In this document: positions 44,915 to 53,365 of the stretch, in pieces
How the letters are laid out: every line of letters begins with the position of its first letter
How positions within the stretch are numbered: position 1 is the first letter of the stretch
NCBI GenBank assembly: GCA_934754655.1
Contig: CAKVIC010000008.1
Location: 1-64,000, forward strand
Reading direction: 5' to 3'
DNA from: an uncultured Candidatus Melainabacteria bacterium
Lineage (GTDB): Bacteria; Cyanobacteriota; Vampirovibrionia; Gastranaerophilales; Gastranaerophilaceae
Length of the DNA: 64,000 nt
The notes under the pieces: generated by a model
The model's database searches: none
What the model saw: the letters and a program-made list of their open reading frames with translations, nothing else
Told to the model about the DNA's origin: nothing
Translations under genes and position numbers: made by a program

Positions 44915-45301
44915 ATGGCAAGACCAAAAACTACAAAGAAAAAAGAAAAGAAAAATGTATTGCAAGGTATTGTACACATACAATCAACTTTTAACAATAC
45001 AATTGTAACTTCTACTGATATGCAAGGTAATGCTATTGCTTGGGCAACAGCTGGTGCAACTGGTTTTAAAGGCGCAAGAAAAGGAACTCCATTTGCAGCT
45101 CAATCTGCAGCTGAAATGGTTGCAAAAAAATCAATTGACCAAGGTATGAAAAAGGTTGAAGTTTACATAAAAGGACCAGGTTCAGGACGTGAAACTGCGA
45201 TAAGAGCAATCCAAGCTGCAGGTTTAGAAATTACGTTAATTAAAGACGTAACTCCAATTCCTCATAATGGATGCCGTCCACCAAAGAAAAGACGTGTATA
45301 A
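44915..45301 (+). CDS. rpsK: 30S ribosomal protein S11
   Basis: A 128-aa protein with HIQSTFNNTIVT, GARKGTPFAAQ and the C-terminal NGCRPPKKRRV typical of S11. AAGGAAA precedes its ATG. Same operon as rpsM. Confidence 0.97.
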   Translation: MARPKTTKKKEKKNVLQGIVHIQSTFNNTIVTSTDMQGNAIAWATAGATGFKGARKGTPFAAQSAAEMVAKKSIDQGMKKVEVYIKGPGSGRETAIRAIQAAGLEITLIKDVTPIPHNGCRPPKKRRV

Positions 45302-45353
45302 TAATTTAGTAATAATGCTAAAAATTATGCAAAACATTTAAAGTAATAATAGC

Positions 45354-45399
45354 GCGAGGGCTCACTTTTAGCCAAAAAAGCGAACCATAGATGCCTCGC
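45354..45399 (+). promoter_or_regulatory. Structured leader upstream of rpsD
   Basis: GCGAG (45354-45358) pairs with CTCGC (45395-45399), enclosing GGCT (45359-45362) with AGCC (45370-45373). The fold lies in the 117-bp gap before rpsD, 16 bp ahead of the AAAGGAG. S4 is a known autoregulator that binds mRNA leaders, so an S4 control site is likely but unproven. Confidence 0.45.
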
Positions 45400-45418
45400 A
45401 ATAGAAAAGGAGAAAAAA

Positions 45419-46021
45419 ATGGCAAAATACACAGGACCAACCAATAAATTATACCGTAACTACGGTGTTAAGGATTTGTCAAACAGAAAGTTAACAGTTT
45501 CAATGCGTCAAACAGCGTCAGGTCAACACGGTGCTGTTAGAAAAAAACTTTCTGAATATGCAATCCACTTAAATGAAAAACAAAAAATAAGATTAACATA
45601 TCTTGTAAGTGAAAAACAATTTGAAAAATATTATAATGAAGCTGCTAGAAAAAAAGGTGTTACCGGTACAATCTTGTTACAACTTTTAGAGTCTAGACTT
45701 GATAATATTTTATTCAGAGCTGGCTTTGGCGTTACCCGTAAACAATCTAGACAAGTTGTTAACCATGGTCACGTCTTAGTAAACGGCAGAAAAGTAGATA
45801 TTCCATCATATTTAGTTAAAGCTGGCGATGTAATTACAATCAAATCAAAAAGTTCAGAATTCTTAAAAACAGTTATGAGTGCTATTGATTTATCAGGTGT
45901 ACCTTCTTGGTTAACAGTTGATAAAGATGAATTAAAGATTACATTTGAAAGAATTCCTCAAAGAGAAGAATTAGATCCAGAAATCAAAGAACAACTAGTT
46001 ATAGAGTACTATTCAAAATAA
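45419..46021 (+). CDS. rpsD: 30S ribosomal protein S4
   Basis: A 200-aa zinc-free type S4 with LSEYAIHLNEKQKIR, the S4 RNA-binding domain ESRLDNILFRAGFGVTRKQ and VNHGHVLVNGRKV. AAAGGAG precedes the ATG. Followed by rpoA after 19 bp. rpsD inside this operon differs from most cyanobacteria but matches the E. coli alpha operon. Confidence 0.96.
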   Translation: MAKYTGPTNKLYRNYGVKDLSNRKLTVSMRQTASGQHGAVRKKLSEYAIHLNEKQKIRLTYLVSEKQFEKYYNEAARKKGVTGTILLQLLESRLDNILFRAGFGVTRKQSRQVVNHGHVLVNGRKVDIPSYLVKAGDVITIKSKSSEFLKTVMSAIDLSGVPSWLTVDKDELKITFERIPQREELDPEIKEQLVIEYYSK

Positions 46022-46040
46022 GCTAATAGGAGAGATTAAT

Positions 46041-47042
46041 ATGGAATTAAAGATTAAAACTGTTAATACTATGACAGGCTCTGATGGGTCACAATATGGT
46101 AAATTTACCATTGAACCTTTGGAAAGAGGGTTCGGTACGACAATCGGTAATGCTTTAAGAAGAGTATTACTTTCAAGCTTAGAAGGTACTGCAGTAACAT
46201 CTTGTAGAATTGAAGGTATTACACACGAATATACAGCAATTCCGGGTGTTTTAGAAGATGTTATTGATGTTATGTTGAACCTAAAAGGTTTAGCAATCAA
46301 GACTGAATCTAAAGAACCTCAACATTTAAGAATAGATGTTGATAAACCGGGTGTTGTATTAGCAAGTGATATTCAATTACCAGCAGGCGTTAAAGTTGTA
46401 AATCCTGATTGGTTGATTTGTACAATTGCAGAAGGTGGTTCATTCCACGCTGATATTATTGTAGAAACAGGCAAAGGATATATTGCAAATGATGTTCCGA
46501 GAGGAAAGGCTGGCGCAGCGATTGATATGTTACCTATCGATGCAACATTTATGCCAATTAAACGTGTAAGCTATGATGTAGAAAATACACGTGTTGGTGA
46601 TAGCATTGATTTTGACAAATTAACTCTTGAAGTATGGTCAAATGGAACACTAGATGTTGTTGTTGCATTGGCTCAAGCGGCAGAGTTACTAATTGAACAT
46701 TTTGAACAAATTGCTGCTATTGCAGGTAAAGTTGTACACAAAGATGTTGAAGAAAAAGTTGTAGAAGAAGTTGTAGATGAAGTTGTAAATTCTGACGAAC
46801 CTTCTATAACTATTGATGAATTAGAATTATCTGTAAGAGCATATAATTGTTTAAAAAGAGCAAGTATAAATTCAATGGCAGAATTGTTGAAAAAATCTGA
46901 ACATGACTTGTTACACATCAAGAATTTTGGTAAAAAATCTTCTGATGAAGTTATTGAAAGATTACATCATTTCGGTTTGGATTTAGCTCCAAATCCTGAA
47001 GTTGATGAAAATGGCGTTGTTATTGAATCAACTGCAGAATAA
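46041..47042 (+). CDS. rpoA: RNA polymerase subunit alpha
   Basis: 333 aa. The N-terminal dimerisation domain has FTIEPLERGFGTTIGNALRR; the C-terminal DNA-contacting domain has LELSVRAYNCLKRA and LLHIKNFGKKSSDEV. The linker between them (about 233-255) is an unusual Glu/Val-rich run. AGGAG precedes the ATG. Part of the operon. Confidence 0.97.
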   Translation: MELKIKTVNTMTGSDGSQYGKFTIEPLERGFGTTIGNALRRVLLSSLEGTAVTSCRIEGITHEYTAIPGVLEDVIDVMLNLKGLAIKTESKEPQHLRIDVDKPGVVLASDIQLPAGVKVVNPDWLICTIAEGGSFHADIIVETGKGYIANDVPRGKAGAAIDMLPIDATFMPIKRVSYDVENTRVGDSIDFDKLTLEVWSNGTLDVVVALAQAAELLIEHFEQIAAIAGKVVHKDVEEKVVEEVVDEVVNSDEPSITIDELELSVRAYNCLKRASINSMAELLKKSEHDLLHIKNFGKKSSDEVIERLHHFGLDLAPNPEVDENGVVIESTAE

Positions 47043-47082
47043 TAGACGAAAATAAATAGTAAATATAAAAAGGAAAAGCAAA

Positions 47083-47511
47083 ATGAGACACCAAACAAAA
47101 AAGAATACGCTTGGTAAAGCGCAAGACCAAAGAAAAGCTTTGTTGCGTTCATTAGCTACTGAACTTTTAACTCACGATGAGATTAAAACTACAATGGCAA
47201 GAGCTAAAGCTCTTCAGCCTTATGCAGAAAATCTTATTACGTTAGCTAAAAAAGGTGACTTGAACTCAAGAAGACTTGCCGGAAGATATATTTATGATAA
47301 AGAAATTGGTAAGCTTATTGATACAGCAACAGGCGAATTATTTGATGCACCTCAAGAAGGTAAGAAATTAGCAAAACAAACTGTTTTAAGAAGATTATTC
47401 AGCATCGTTGGTGCAAGATATTCATCTAGAAACGGTGGTTATACTAGAATCTTCAGATTACCTCCACGTAGAGGCGATGCGTCAGAAATGGCATTGATTC
47501 AATTGGTATAA
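47083..47511 (+). CDS. rplQ: 50S ribosomal protein L17
   Basis: A 142-aa L17 beginning MRHQTKKNTLGKAQDQRKAL, with TELLTHDEIKTTMARAKAL and a C-terminal YTRIFRLPPRRGD. A central extension brings it above the usual 115-125 aa. truA follows almost at once. Confidence 0.96.
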   Translation: MRHQTKKNTLGKAQDQRKALLRSLATELLTHDEIKTTMARAKALQPYAENLITLAKKGDLNSRRLAGRYIYDKEIGKLIDTATGELFDAPQEGKKLAKQTVLRRLFSIVGARYSSRNGGYTRIFRLPPRRGDASEMALIQLV

Positions 47512-47514
47512 TTG

Positions 47515-48282
47515 ATGAGATATGCTTTAGACGTTCAATATATTGGAAAGAATTATGCAGGTAGCCAAATTCAATTTGAAAATGGAAAAGAAACTGAAAT
47601 TCCGACAATACAAGGAGAACTTGAAAAAGCAATTTGTACATTAATAGAGTCAAAGACTCAAATAAATAAAAGACCGATAAGAACAATCTTTTCTGGAAGA
47701 ACTGACAGAGGTGTTAATGCTATTGCGCAAGTTATTCATTTTGACACTGATAAAGAAATTGTTGCTTCAAGCTTTATCTACCATATAAATGAAATTTTGC
47801 CGGCTGATATTTCTGTTAATAACTTAAGACTCGTTTCAAATTCGTTTCACGCTCAAAAATCAGCAAAAAGCAGATTTTATAGATATGAGTTAATCAATAG
47901 ACGCTATAAGCAAGCTTTTGATGGTGACATATTAAGAGTCAAATATGGATTAGATATTTCAAGAATGCAAAAATCTTTGAATTATTTGTTAGGTGAACAT
48001 GATTTTTCAAGTTTTAAAAGTTCCGGAACGCTAAACCCAAGCAAGATTTGTTCAATAACTAGAGCTGAAGTTGAAAAACAAGGCGATAGAGTTTTTATTA
48101 ATATTGAGGGGAATAGATTTCTTTACAATATGGTGAGAACTATAGTCGGTACTCTTCTCGAAATAGAAGGGCATGATTTGGCGCCAGAGTACATGAAAAT
48201 GGTTCTGGAAGCTTGTGACCGTCGCAAGGCCGGTCAAACAGTTAGTCCTTACGGATTAACTTTGATGAAAGTAGATTACTAA
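47515..48282 (+). CDS. truA: tRNA pseudouridine(38-40) synthase
   Basis: TruA isomerises U38-40 in tRNA anticodon arms. It has SGRTDRGVNAI with the catalytic Asp, RFYRYEL and HDFSSFKSSG. The ATG at 47515 lies three bases after the rplQ stop; no strong Shine-Dalgarno is seen, so translation is probably coupled. A TTG at 47512 is less likely. 255 aa. Its place before rplM-rpsI matches cyanobacterial gene order. Confidence 0.95.
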   Translation: MRYALDVQYIGKNYAGSQIQFENGKETEIPTIQGELEKAICTLIESKTQINKRPIRTIFSGRTDRGVNAIAQVIHFDTDKEIVASSFIYHINEILPADISVNNLRLVSNSFHAQKSAKSRFYRYELINRRYKQAFDGDILRVKYGLDISRMQKSLNYLLGEHDFSSFKSSGTLNPSKICSITRAEVEKQGDRVFINIEGNRFLYNMVRTIVGTLLEIEGHDLAPEYMKMVLEACDRRKAGQTVSPYGLTLMKVDY

Positions 48283-48314
48283 GGTAAAATTTACCAAATG
48301 ATGGAGAAATTAGC

Positions 48315-48752
48315 ATGAAAACATATTCAGCAAAACCTCTTGAAATAGAAAGAAAATGGTATGTAATTGATGCAGAAGGAGAAATCCTTGGCAGATTGGC
48401 TACCAGAGTCGCTAATATATTGAGAGGTAAAAATAAACCTGAATACACACCAAATGTTGATACTGGCGATTTCGTTATTGTTATCAATGCTGAAAAAGTT
48501 GTTGTAACAGGTAATAAAGAAACTGATAAGATTTATTATCACCATACTGGTTATCCAGGAGGGTTGAAATCTGCATCAGTTAAAGAAATTAGAGAAAAAG
48601 ATGCAACAAAATTGATTGAAAAAGCTGTAAAAGGTATGTTACAACACAATACTTTGGGTGATACTCAATTCACTAAATTAAAAGTATATTGTGGTCCTGA
48701 ACATCCGCATGCTGCACAAAAACCAATCGTTTTAGAAAAGGAGGCTAAATAA
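48315..48752 (+). CDS. rplM: 50S ribosomal protein L13
   Basis: A 145-aa L13 with RKWYVIDAEGEILGRLATRVA, HHTGYPGGLK and the C-terminal YCGPEHPHAAQKP. GATGGAG precedes the ATG. Its stop overlaps the rpsI start by one base. Confidence 0.97.
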   Translation: MKTYSAKPLEIERKWYVIDAEGEILGRLATRVANILRGKNKPEYTPNVDTGDFVIVINAEKVVVTGNKETDKIYYHHTGYPGGLKSASVKEIREKDATKLIEKAVKGMLQHNTLGDTQFTKLKVYCGPEHPHAAQKPIVLEKEAK

Positions 48753-49150
48753 TGGCTGATTCTAAAGAAATTATGGCAACAGGTCGCAGAAAATGCGCGA
48801 TTGCGGTTGTAAAATTAGTAAAAGGCAAAGGCAGAATTTTTATTAATGGAAAAACTTTGCAAGCATACATCGGTAATATGCCTGCTGTAGAAATGATGAT
48901 ATACAGACCTTTGGTATTAACTGAAAATCAAGATAAATATGATGTAAGAGTTAAGGCTGTTGGTGGTGGTATTGTTGCTCAAGCGGCAGCTATCAGACAT
49001 GGTATTTCAAGAGCGTTATTAAAATCTAATGAAGAATACAAAAATGTATTAAAATCAGAAGGTTTACTAACTCGTGATTCAAGAGTAAAAGAACGTAAGA
49101 AATATGGTAGAAAAAGAGCTCGTAAGAGATTCCAATTCTCAAAGAGATAA
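48752..49150 (+). CDS. rpsI: 30S ribosomal protein S9
   Basis: A 132-aa S9 with TGRRKCAIAVVKL, GGGIVAQAAAIRHGISRAL and the terminal KRFQFSKR tail that reaches the P site. AAGGAGG lies within the end of rplM. Last gene of the operon; a strong terminator follows. Confidence 0.97.
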   Translation: MADSKEIMATGRRKCAIAVVKLVKGKGRIFINGKTLQAYIGNMPAVEMMIYRPLVLTENQDKYDVRVKAVGGGIVAQAAAIRHGISRALLKSNEEYKNVLKSEGLLTRDSRVKERKKYGRKRARKRFQFSKR

Positions 49151-49166
49151 TTTTTCTAAAAGAAAT

Positions 49167-49208
49167 ACAAACAAAAAGAGTATCCAATCGGATACTCTTT
49201 TTGTTTGT
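49167..49208 (+). terminator. Terminator of the translation operon
   Basis: A perfect 19-bp stem (49167-49185 with 49190-49208) with an AATC loop, including GAGTATCC/GGATACTC, with T-rich 3' arm. It separates the operon from the convergent TPR gene. Confidence 0.9.
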
Positions 49209-49230
49209 CATATTTTTAATTATATAATCA

Positions 49231-50013
49231 TTAATATTTCAAAGTCTTAAGTTGAACTTTTCTTTTAGATAAAAAATCATCTATCAATGAAGTTGATGTC
49301 TTTATGAATGGAGAATATTGTTTTGCCATATTAATATCCTCTTCATAACCATTGATATCTGCAATTATTTTCTTTAAATTCGCACGTTCTACATAAGCTA
49401 CAGCATTAGTTTTTTTTCTAGTAATGGCATAATCCCAAACTTTTATAGCTGAATCATACAAACCTTTTTCTTGATAAATATTTGCGATACAGGCATAGCC
49501 AATAATAGCATCCGGTGATCGTTCTAAAATATCATTACAGTAATTCATTGCATAGCGCGCATTGCCAACTTTTAAATATAATATAGAAGTTGGTAGCAAA
49601 TCTAAAAAATTATCTTCACCACGCAAAAAATCATCTAAAGCGCCTTTATAGTCACCCAGTTTAAATTTAGCTTGAGCACGCGCCGTAAATACAGATTTTA
49701 TAAATTGTTCTGATACAAAATCCGGAGCTGTTGACATTACGTTATCAAGTTCTCTTAAAGCATATTTATATTGATCCATTTGCAAATAATATATTGCATT
49801 GTTGTAATAATATTTATACTCATTTGCAGTATCTTTATTCACAATGTTTGCAATAAAATGTCTTGTAAAATTTCCATACAAGCATAATTGCGCAAACTTA
49901 TTTCCTGGTGGAGTACAAAGCCACGCAACAAACAAAAACAACACTATAGCAACTTTTACAACCTTAGTGTCACATTCTCGCTGTAATGTGTCTTTATTAA
50001 AATCTATAATCAT
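49231..50013 (-). CDS. Membrane-anchored TPR protein
   Basis: A 260-aa protein with one membrane helix at about residues 20-38 (VVKVAIVLFLFVAWLC) and then four to five TPR-like helix pairs (YYNNAIYYLQMDQYKYALREL, IANIYQEKGLYDSAIKVWDYA). It probably gathers partners at the membrane. ATG start at 50013. It lies 86 bp after the rubredoxin gene and may end that operon. Confidence 0.75.
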   Translation of the reverse strand: MIIDFNKDTLQRECDTKVVKVAIVLFLFVAWLCTPPGNKFAQLCLYGNFTRHFIANIVNKDTANEYKYYYNNAIYYLQMDQYKYALRELDNVMSTAPDFVSEQFIKSVFTARAQAKFKLGDYKGALDDFLRGEDNFLDLLPTSILYLKVGNARYAMNYCNDILERSPDAIIGYACIANIYQEKGLYDSAIKVWDYAITRKKTNAVAYVERANLKKIIADINGYEEDINMAKQYSPFIKTSTSLIDDFLSKRKVQLKTLKY

Positions 50014-50099
50014 ATGATATAAAAATCTCTCTTTCTTTTATAATTATACAATAATTTATAAAAAAATAAAGAATAATTATAGAAATTTATTACAAATAT

Positions 50100-50258
50100 T
50101 TATATTGCTTCAAACATTTCTTTACTAACTGCACAAACTGGGCAAACCCAATCTTCAGGTAAATCTTCAAAAGCAGTACCAGCCGGAATTCCGTTTTCAG
50201 TATCTCCAATTTGAGGATCATAAACGTAATTACAAGCTTTACATAAATATTTTTGCAT
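50100..50258 (-). CDS. Rubredoxin
   Basis: A 52-aa electron carrier with iron ligands Cys6/Cys9 (CKAC) and Cys39/Cys42 (CPVC), plus the family motifs YVYDP, GDTENGIPAGT and PEDWVCP. AAGGAG precedes the ATG. It starts 15 bp after the fprA stop, matching the role of rubredoxin as electron donor to the flavodiiron protein in O2/NO reduction. Confidence 0.95.
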   Translation of the reverse strand: MQKYLCKACNYVYDPQIGDTENGIPAGTAFEDLPEDWVCPVCAVSKEMFEAI

Positions 50259-50273
50259 AAAAAACTCCTTTGA

Positions 50274-51473
50274 CTATTTTAATGATAAAACTATTTCATT
50301 AGCCAAAATTTCAAGCTCTGCGTTTTGAGATTCTTTTAAAGAAGATTTTATTGTAATTTCTTGTTCTATAAAAGAAGTATTTTTGATTTTTTCTAATTCT
50401 TGCTTCATAAATTTGTTACAACAAGGTGCCCAAGAACCATTTTCAATCAACGCAAAGGTTCTGTTTTGCAAATTATGTTCTACTAATATATTTATAAATG
50501 TTCGCATAGATTCAAAAATTGCATTGTAATGAGTTGTTGTTGCAAGTACGATATGAGAATATTCAAACGCATCTGCCAAAACTTTTGAACTATCTGTATA
50601 AGATATATCATAAATTTTAATATTTTTTATTCCCTTATCAGCTAATAAACTTGCAAGCTTATTAATAACAGCTTCAGTATTTCCGTGCACTGAACTATAT
50701 ACCAACATTACGTTTTTTTCTTCTGGTGTATATGTTGACCACAACTGATATTTTTCAACAAAATCTTTAATGTGTTCTTTTATTATGACACCGTGTAATG
50801 GGCAAATCATCTTTATATCAAGGTTTGCAGCTTTTTTTAACAATGCTTGAACTTGATTCCCAAGTTTACCAACAATATTTGTATAATATCGTCTTGCTTC
50901 ATTGATATATGAATTCCAATCTATTTCATTATCATATAAATTTCCATTTATCGCGCCAAAAGCACCAAATGCATCAGCTGTAAATAATATTTTATCGGTT
51001 TTATCATAAGTAACCATAACTTCTGGCCAATGAACCATTGGCGCCATGCAAAATACAAGTTCATGGTGTCCGGTATTGAATGTATCATTTTCATTTACAA
51101 TAACCATTTTATGCTCAATATTAAAATCAAAAAATTGAGTTATCATATTTTGAGTTTTGGTATTACAAATAATTTTCATTTCAGGATATTTTTCAACTAA
51201 CAAACCTAAAACCGCAGCATGATCAGGTTCCATGTGATGAACAACAATATAATCAAGAGTTTCATCACCTAATACATGCTCAAGATTCGCATAAAATTGT
51301 AATAAGCAAGATTTATCTACTGTATCAAACAAAACATTTTTTGTATCTTTTATCAAATACGAATTATAAGAAACTCCATCAGGAATTGGATAAATACTTT
51401 CAAATAAAGCTAAATGTCTATCTGAAGCTCCAACATAAAATAAATCATTATTAATTTTTCTTACATTATGCAT
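50274..51473 (-). CDS. fprA: A-type flavodiiron protein (O2/NO reductase)
   Basis: Reduces O2 to water and/or NO to N2O. The N-terminal beta-lactamase fold carries the di-iron ligands His80, Glu82, Asp84 (HHMEPDH), a later His (MVHWPE), Asp in FTADAFGAFG, and CPLHG. The C-terminal flavodoxin domain (from about residue 255) has VYSSVHGNTEAV. Length 399 aa is typical. It lies between hpt and rubredoxin, and guards oxygen-sensitive enzymes such as the hydrogenases. Confidence 0.95.
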   Translation of the reverse strand: MHNVRKINNDLFYVGASDRHLALFESIYPIPDGVSYNSYLIKDTKNVLFDTVDKSCLLQFYANLEHVLGDETLDYIVVHHMEPDHAAVLGLLVEKYPEMKIICNTKTQNMITQFFDFNIEHKMVIVNENDTFNTGHHELVFCMAPMVHWPEVMVTYDKTDKILFTADAFGAFGAINGNLYDNEIDWNSYINEARRYYTNIVGKLGNQVQALLKKAANLDIKMICPLHGVIIKEHIKDFVEKYQLWSTYTPEEKNVMLVYSSVHGNTEAVINKLASLLADKGIKNIKIYDISYTDSSKVLADAFEYSHIVLATTTHYNAIFESMRTFINILVEHNLQNRTFALIENGSWAPCCNKFMKQELEKIKNTSFIEQEITIKSSLKESQNAELEILANEIVLSLK

Positions 51474-51475
51474 AA

Positions 51476-52012
51476 TTATTCTCCTATTTTAACATAACCA
51501 ATATAAGGTAAATTTCTGTAATAGCCTTCGTAATCAAGTCCATAGCCAACTAAAAACTTATCATCGATTTCAAAAACGTAATAATCTGGCTCAAATGCAA
51601 CTTCACGCTTGATTTTTTTATCCAATAACGAGCAAAATTTTAAATTTTTAGGCTTAAAATTATGATTTATAAAATCTACTAAGAATTTTGCAGTGTGACC
51701 TGTATCAACAATATCTTCAACGATTAAAATGTTTTTACCATTTAAATCCGGCAACGAAATATCAACAGCATTAACTTTGCCTGAAGATTTAAATCCATTA
51801 CCATAGCTTGAAAGCCTTATAAATTCCATTTTTAATGGCATATCCAAATATTTAGATAAATCTGTCATAAACATAACAGAGCCTTTTAGAACACACACTA
51901 AATACAATTCTTCATTTTTGTATTCATTATTCAAAAGTGTTGCCAATTTTTTGATTTCTGTTTGAATTTTTGTTTCATCTAATAAAATTTTTAAATCATT
52001 TTTATTAATCAT
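51476..52012 (-). CDS. hpt: Hypoxanthine phosphoribosyltransferase
   Basis: Purine salvage enzyme joining hypoxanthine or guanine to PRPP. The PRPP loop is VEDIVDTGHT at about residues 96-105; LKGSVMFM and DYYVFEIDDKFLVGYGLDY are family motifs. Length 178 aa. Two to three base gaps to tilS and fprA imply one transcript; tilS-hpt is a widely conserved pair. Confidence 0.94.
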   Translation of the reverse strand: MINKNDLKILLDETKIQTEIKKLATLLNNEYKNEELYLVCVLKGSVMFMTDLSKYLDMPLKMEFIRLSSYGNGFKSSGKVNAVDISLPDLNGKNILIVEDIVDTGHTAKFLVDFINHNFKPKNLKFCSLLDKKIKREVAFEPDYYVFEIDDKFLVGYGLDYEGYYRNLPYIGYVKIGE

Positions 52013-52015
52013 AAT

Positions 52016-53365
52016 TTACCTATTGTTTATTTCAATAACATGTGTTGGAGTATCAACAACTCCTATTTTATTACTTATTCCAACTCCAATAACCCATAAA
52101 ATTTCTTTTTTGTCAGTGAGTAACAAAAGATTATCTCGGTTGTGCCTTGGTATACATTTTGAATTTAAATATTTCTTTAGCTTCATTGAACCTGACATTC
52201 CAAAAGGTGAAATCATATCGCCATCTTGTCGTGTTCTAACAGTCAATGGCATTTTTATTTTTGATAAATCTACGTAAACAAAATTTGAAGTAGCTTCTGG
52301 AAAAACAAAAAGCTCTTTTTCTTCATATTTCTTTATTGTTAATTTTTTGTCACCAATATAATACTCCCCTAAATCATCAATTATAACATTAATATTTTCA
52401 GAATTTTTTTTAACTTTAGGCGGAATCGTTTCAATAATTTTATTATCAACATATAACCATAAAGAAGTTGCCAATGATAGAGTTGAACCGTTTTTTTGCG
52501 TAATATTATTTTCTATAAATTCGTAAATTTCATTAATTTTTTTATAGTCATAATCCAAATCTAATTTTTGAACAAATTCATGTAATATTCTAAATTTTAC
52601 TGGTTTAGAAAGCTTCGCATACTCGACAGAGATAAGTTTTTCACCATCATAAATATTTTTGCGCAATATTTCTAAATATTCTTCTATAATTAAATCTTCG
52701 CTCCTTGCAACTTTAGCTAAATTACAAAGCGAATCTTTTACATTTGTATTTATTTTTTCCAAAATTGGAATCACATTTAAACGTAAAAAATTTCTTTTAA
52801 ATTGAATATCATCATTTGAAGAATCAAAATTTGGTATTAAATTATTTTCTTCGCAATATTTTAAAATTTCAGTTCTTGAAATATTCAAAATTGGTCTATA
52901 AAAATAATCACGTTTTTCAGAAATTCCTTTTAATCCTACAAGACCAGTTCCTTTAATAACCCTATACAAAACGGTTTCGGCATTGTCATCTCTATTATGA
53001 GCTGTAAAAACAGCATCAGCATCATAATATTCATAAGCATCTTCGAAAAATTCATAACGAGCTATTCTTGCTTCATTTTCAGATTTTTTTAATGGAACTG
53101 CACCTGTTTTTGTATAAAATTCAAACCCTTTACTTGAAGCAAACAATTTACAAATTTCTTGTTCTTTTAAAGCTTCAGAACCACGCCAATTGTGATTAAA
53201 GTGCGCTGCAATTATGTTAAGCTCTTTGAATTCTTCTGTATTATGGAGTTTAGACAAAACATCAAGTAAACACATTGAATCAAAACCACCGGAAAATCCA
53301 ACAATAATTGTTTTATCTTCTAATTGATATTTTTTTAAAAATTTACTAACTTCATCAATTATCAT
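52016..53365 (-). CDS. tilS: tRNA(Ile)-lysidine synthase
   Basis: TilS modifies C34 of tRNA-Ile(CAU) to lysidine. The PP-loop FSGGFDSMCLL lies near residue 24. Then AAHFNHNWRG, TAHNRDDNAETVL and the C-terminal domain with KLKKYLNSKCIPRHNRDNL. Length 449 aa is normal. Its ATG overlaps the Clp-N gene by four bases. Confidence 0.94.
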   Translation of the reverse strand: MIIDEVSKFLKKYQLEDKTIIVGFSGGFDSMCLLDVLSKLHNTEEFKELNIIAAHFNHNWRGSEALKEQEICKLFASSKGFEFYTKTGAVPLKKSENEARIARYEFFEDAYEYYDADAVFTAHNRDDNAETVLYRVIKGTGLVGLKGISEKRDYFYRPILNISRTEILKYCEENNLIPNFDSSNDDIQFKRNFLRLNVIPILEKINTNVKDSLCNLAKVARSEDLIIEEYLEILRKNIYDGEKLISVEYAKLSKPVKFRILHEFVQKLDLDYDYKKINEIYEFIENNITQKNGSTLSLATSLWLYVDNKIIETIPPKVKKNSENINVIIDDLGEYYIGDKKLTIKKYEEKELFVFPEATSNFVYVDLSKIKMPLTVRTRQDGDMISPFGMSGSMKLKKYLNSKCIPRHNRDNLLLLTDKKEILWVIGVGISNKIGVVDTPTHVIEINNR

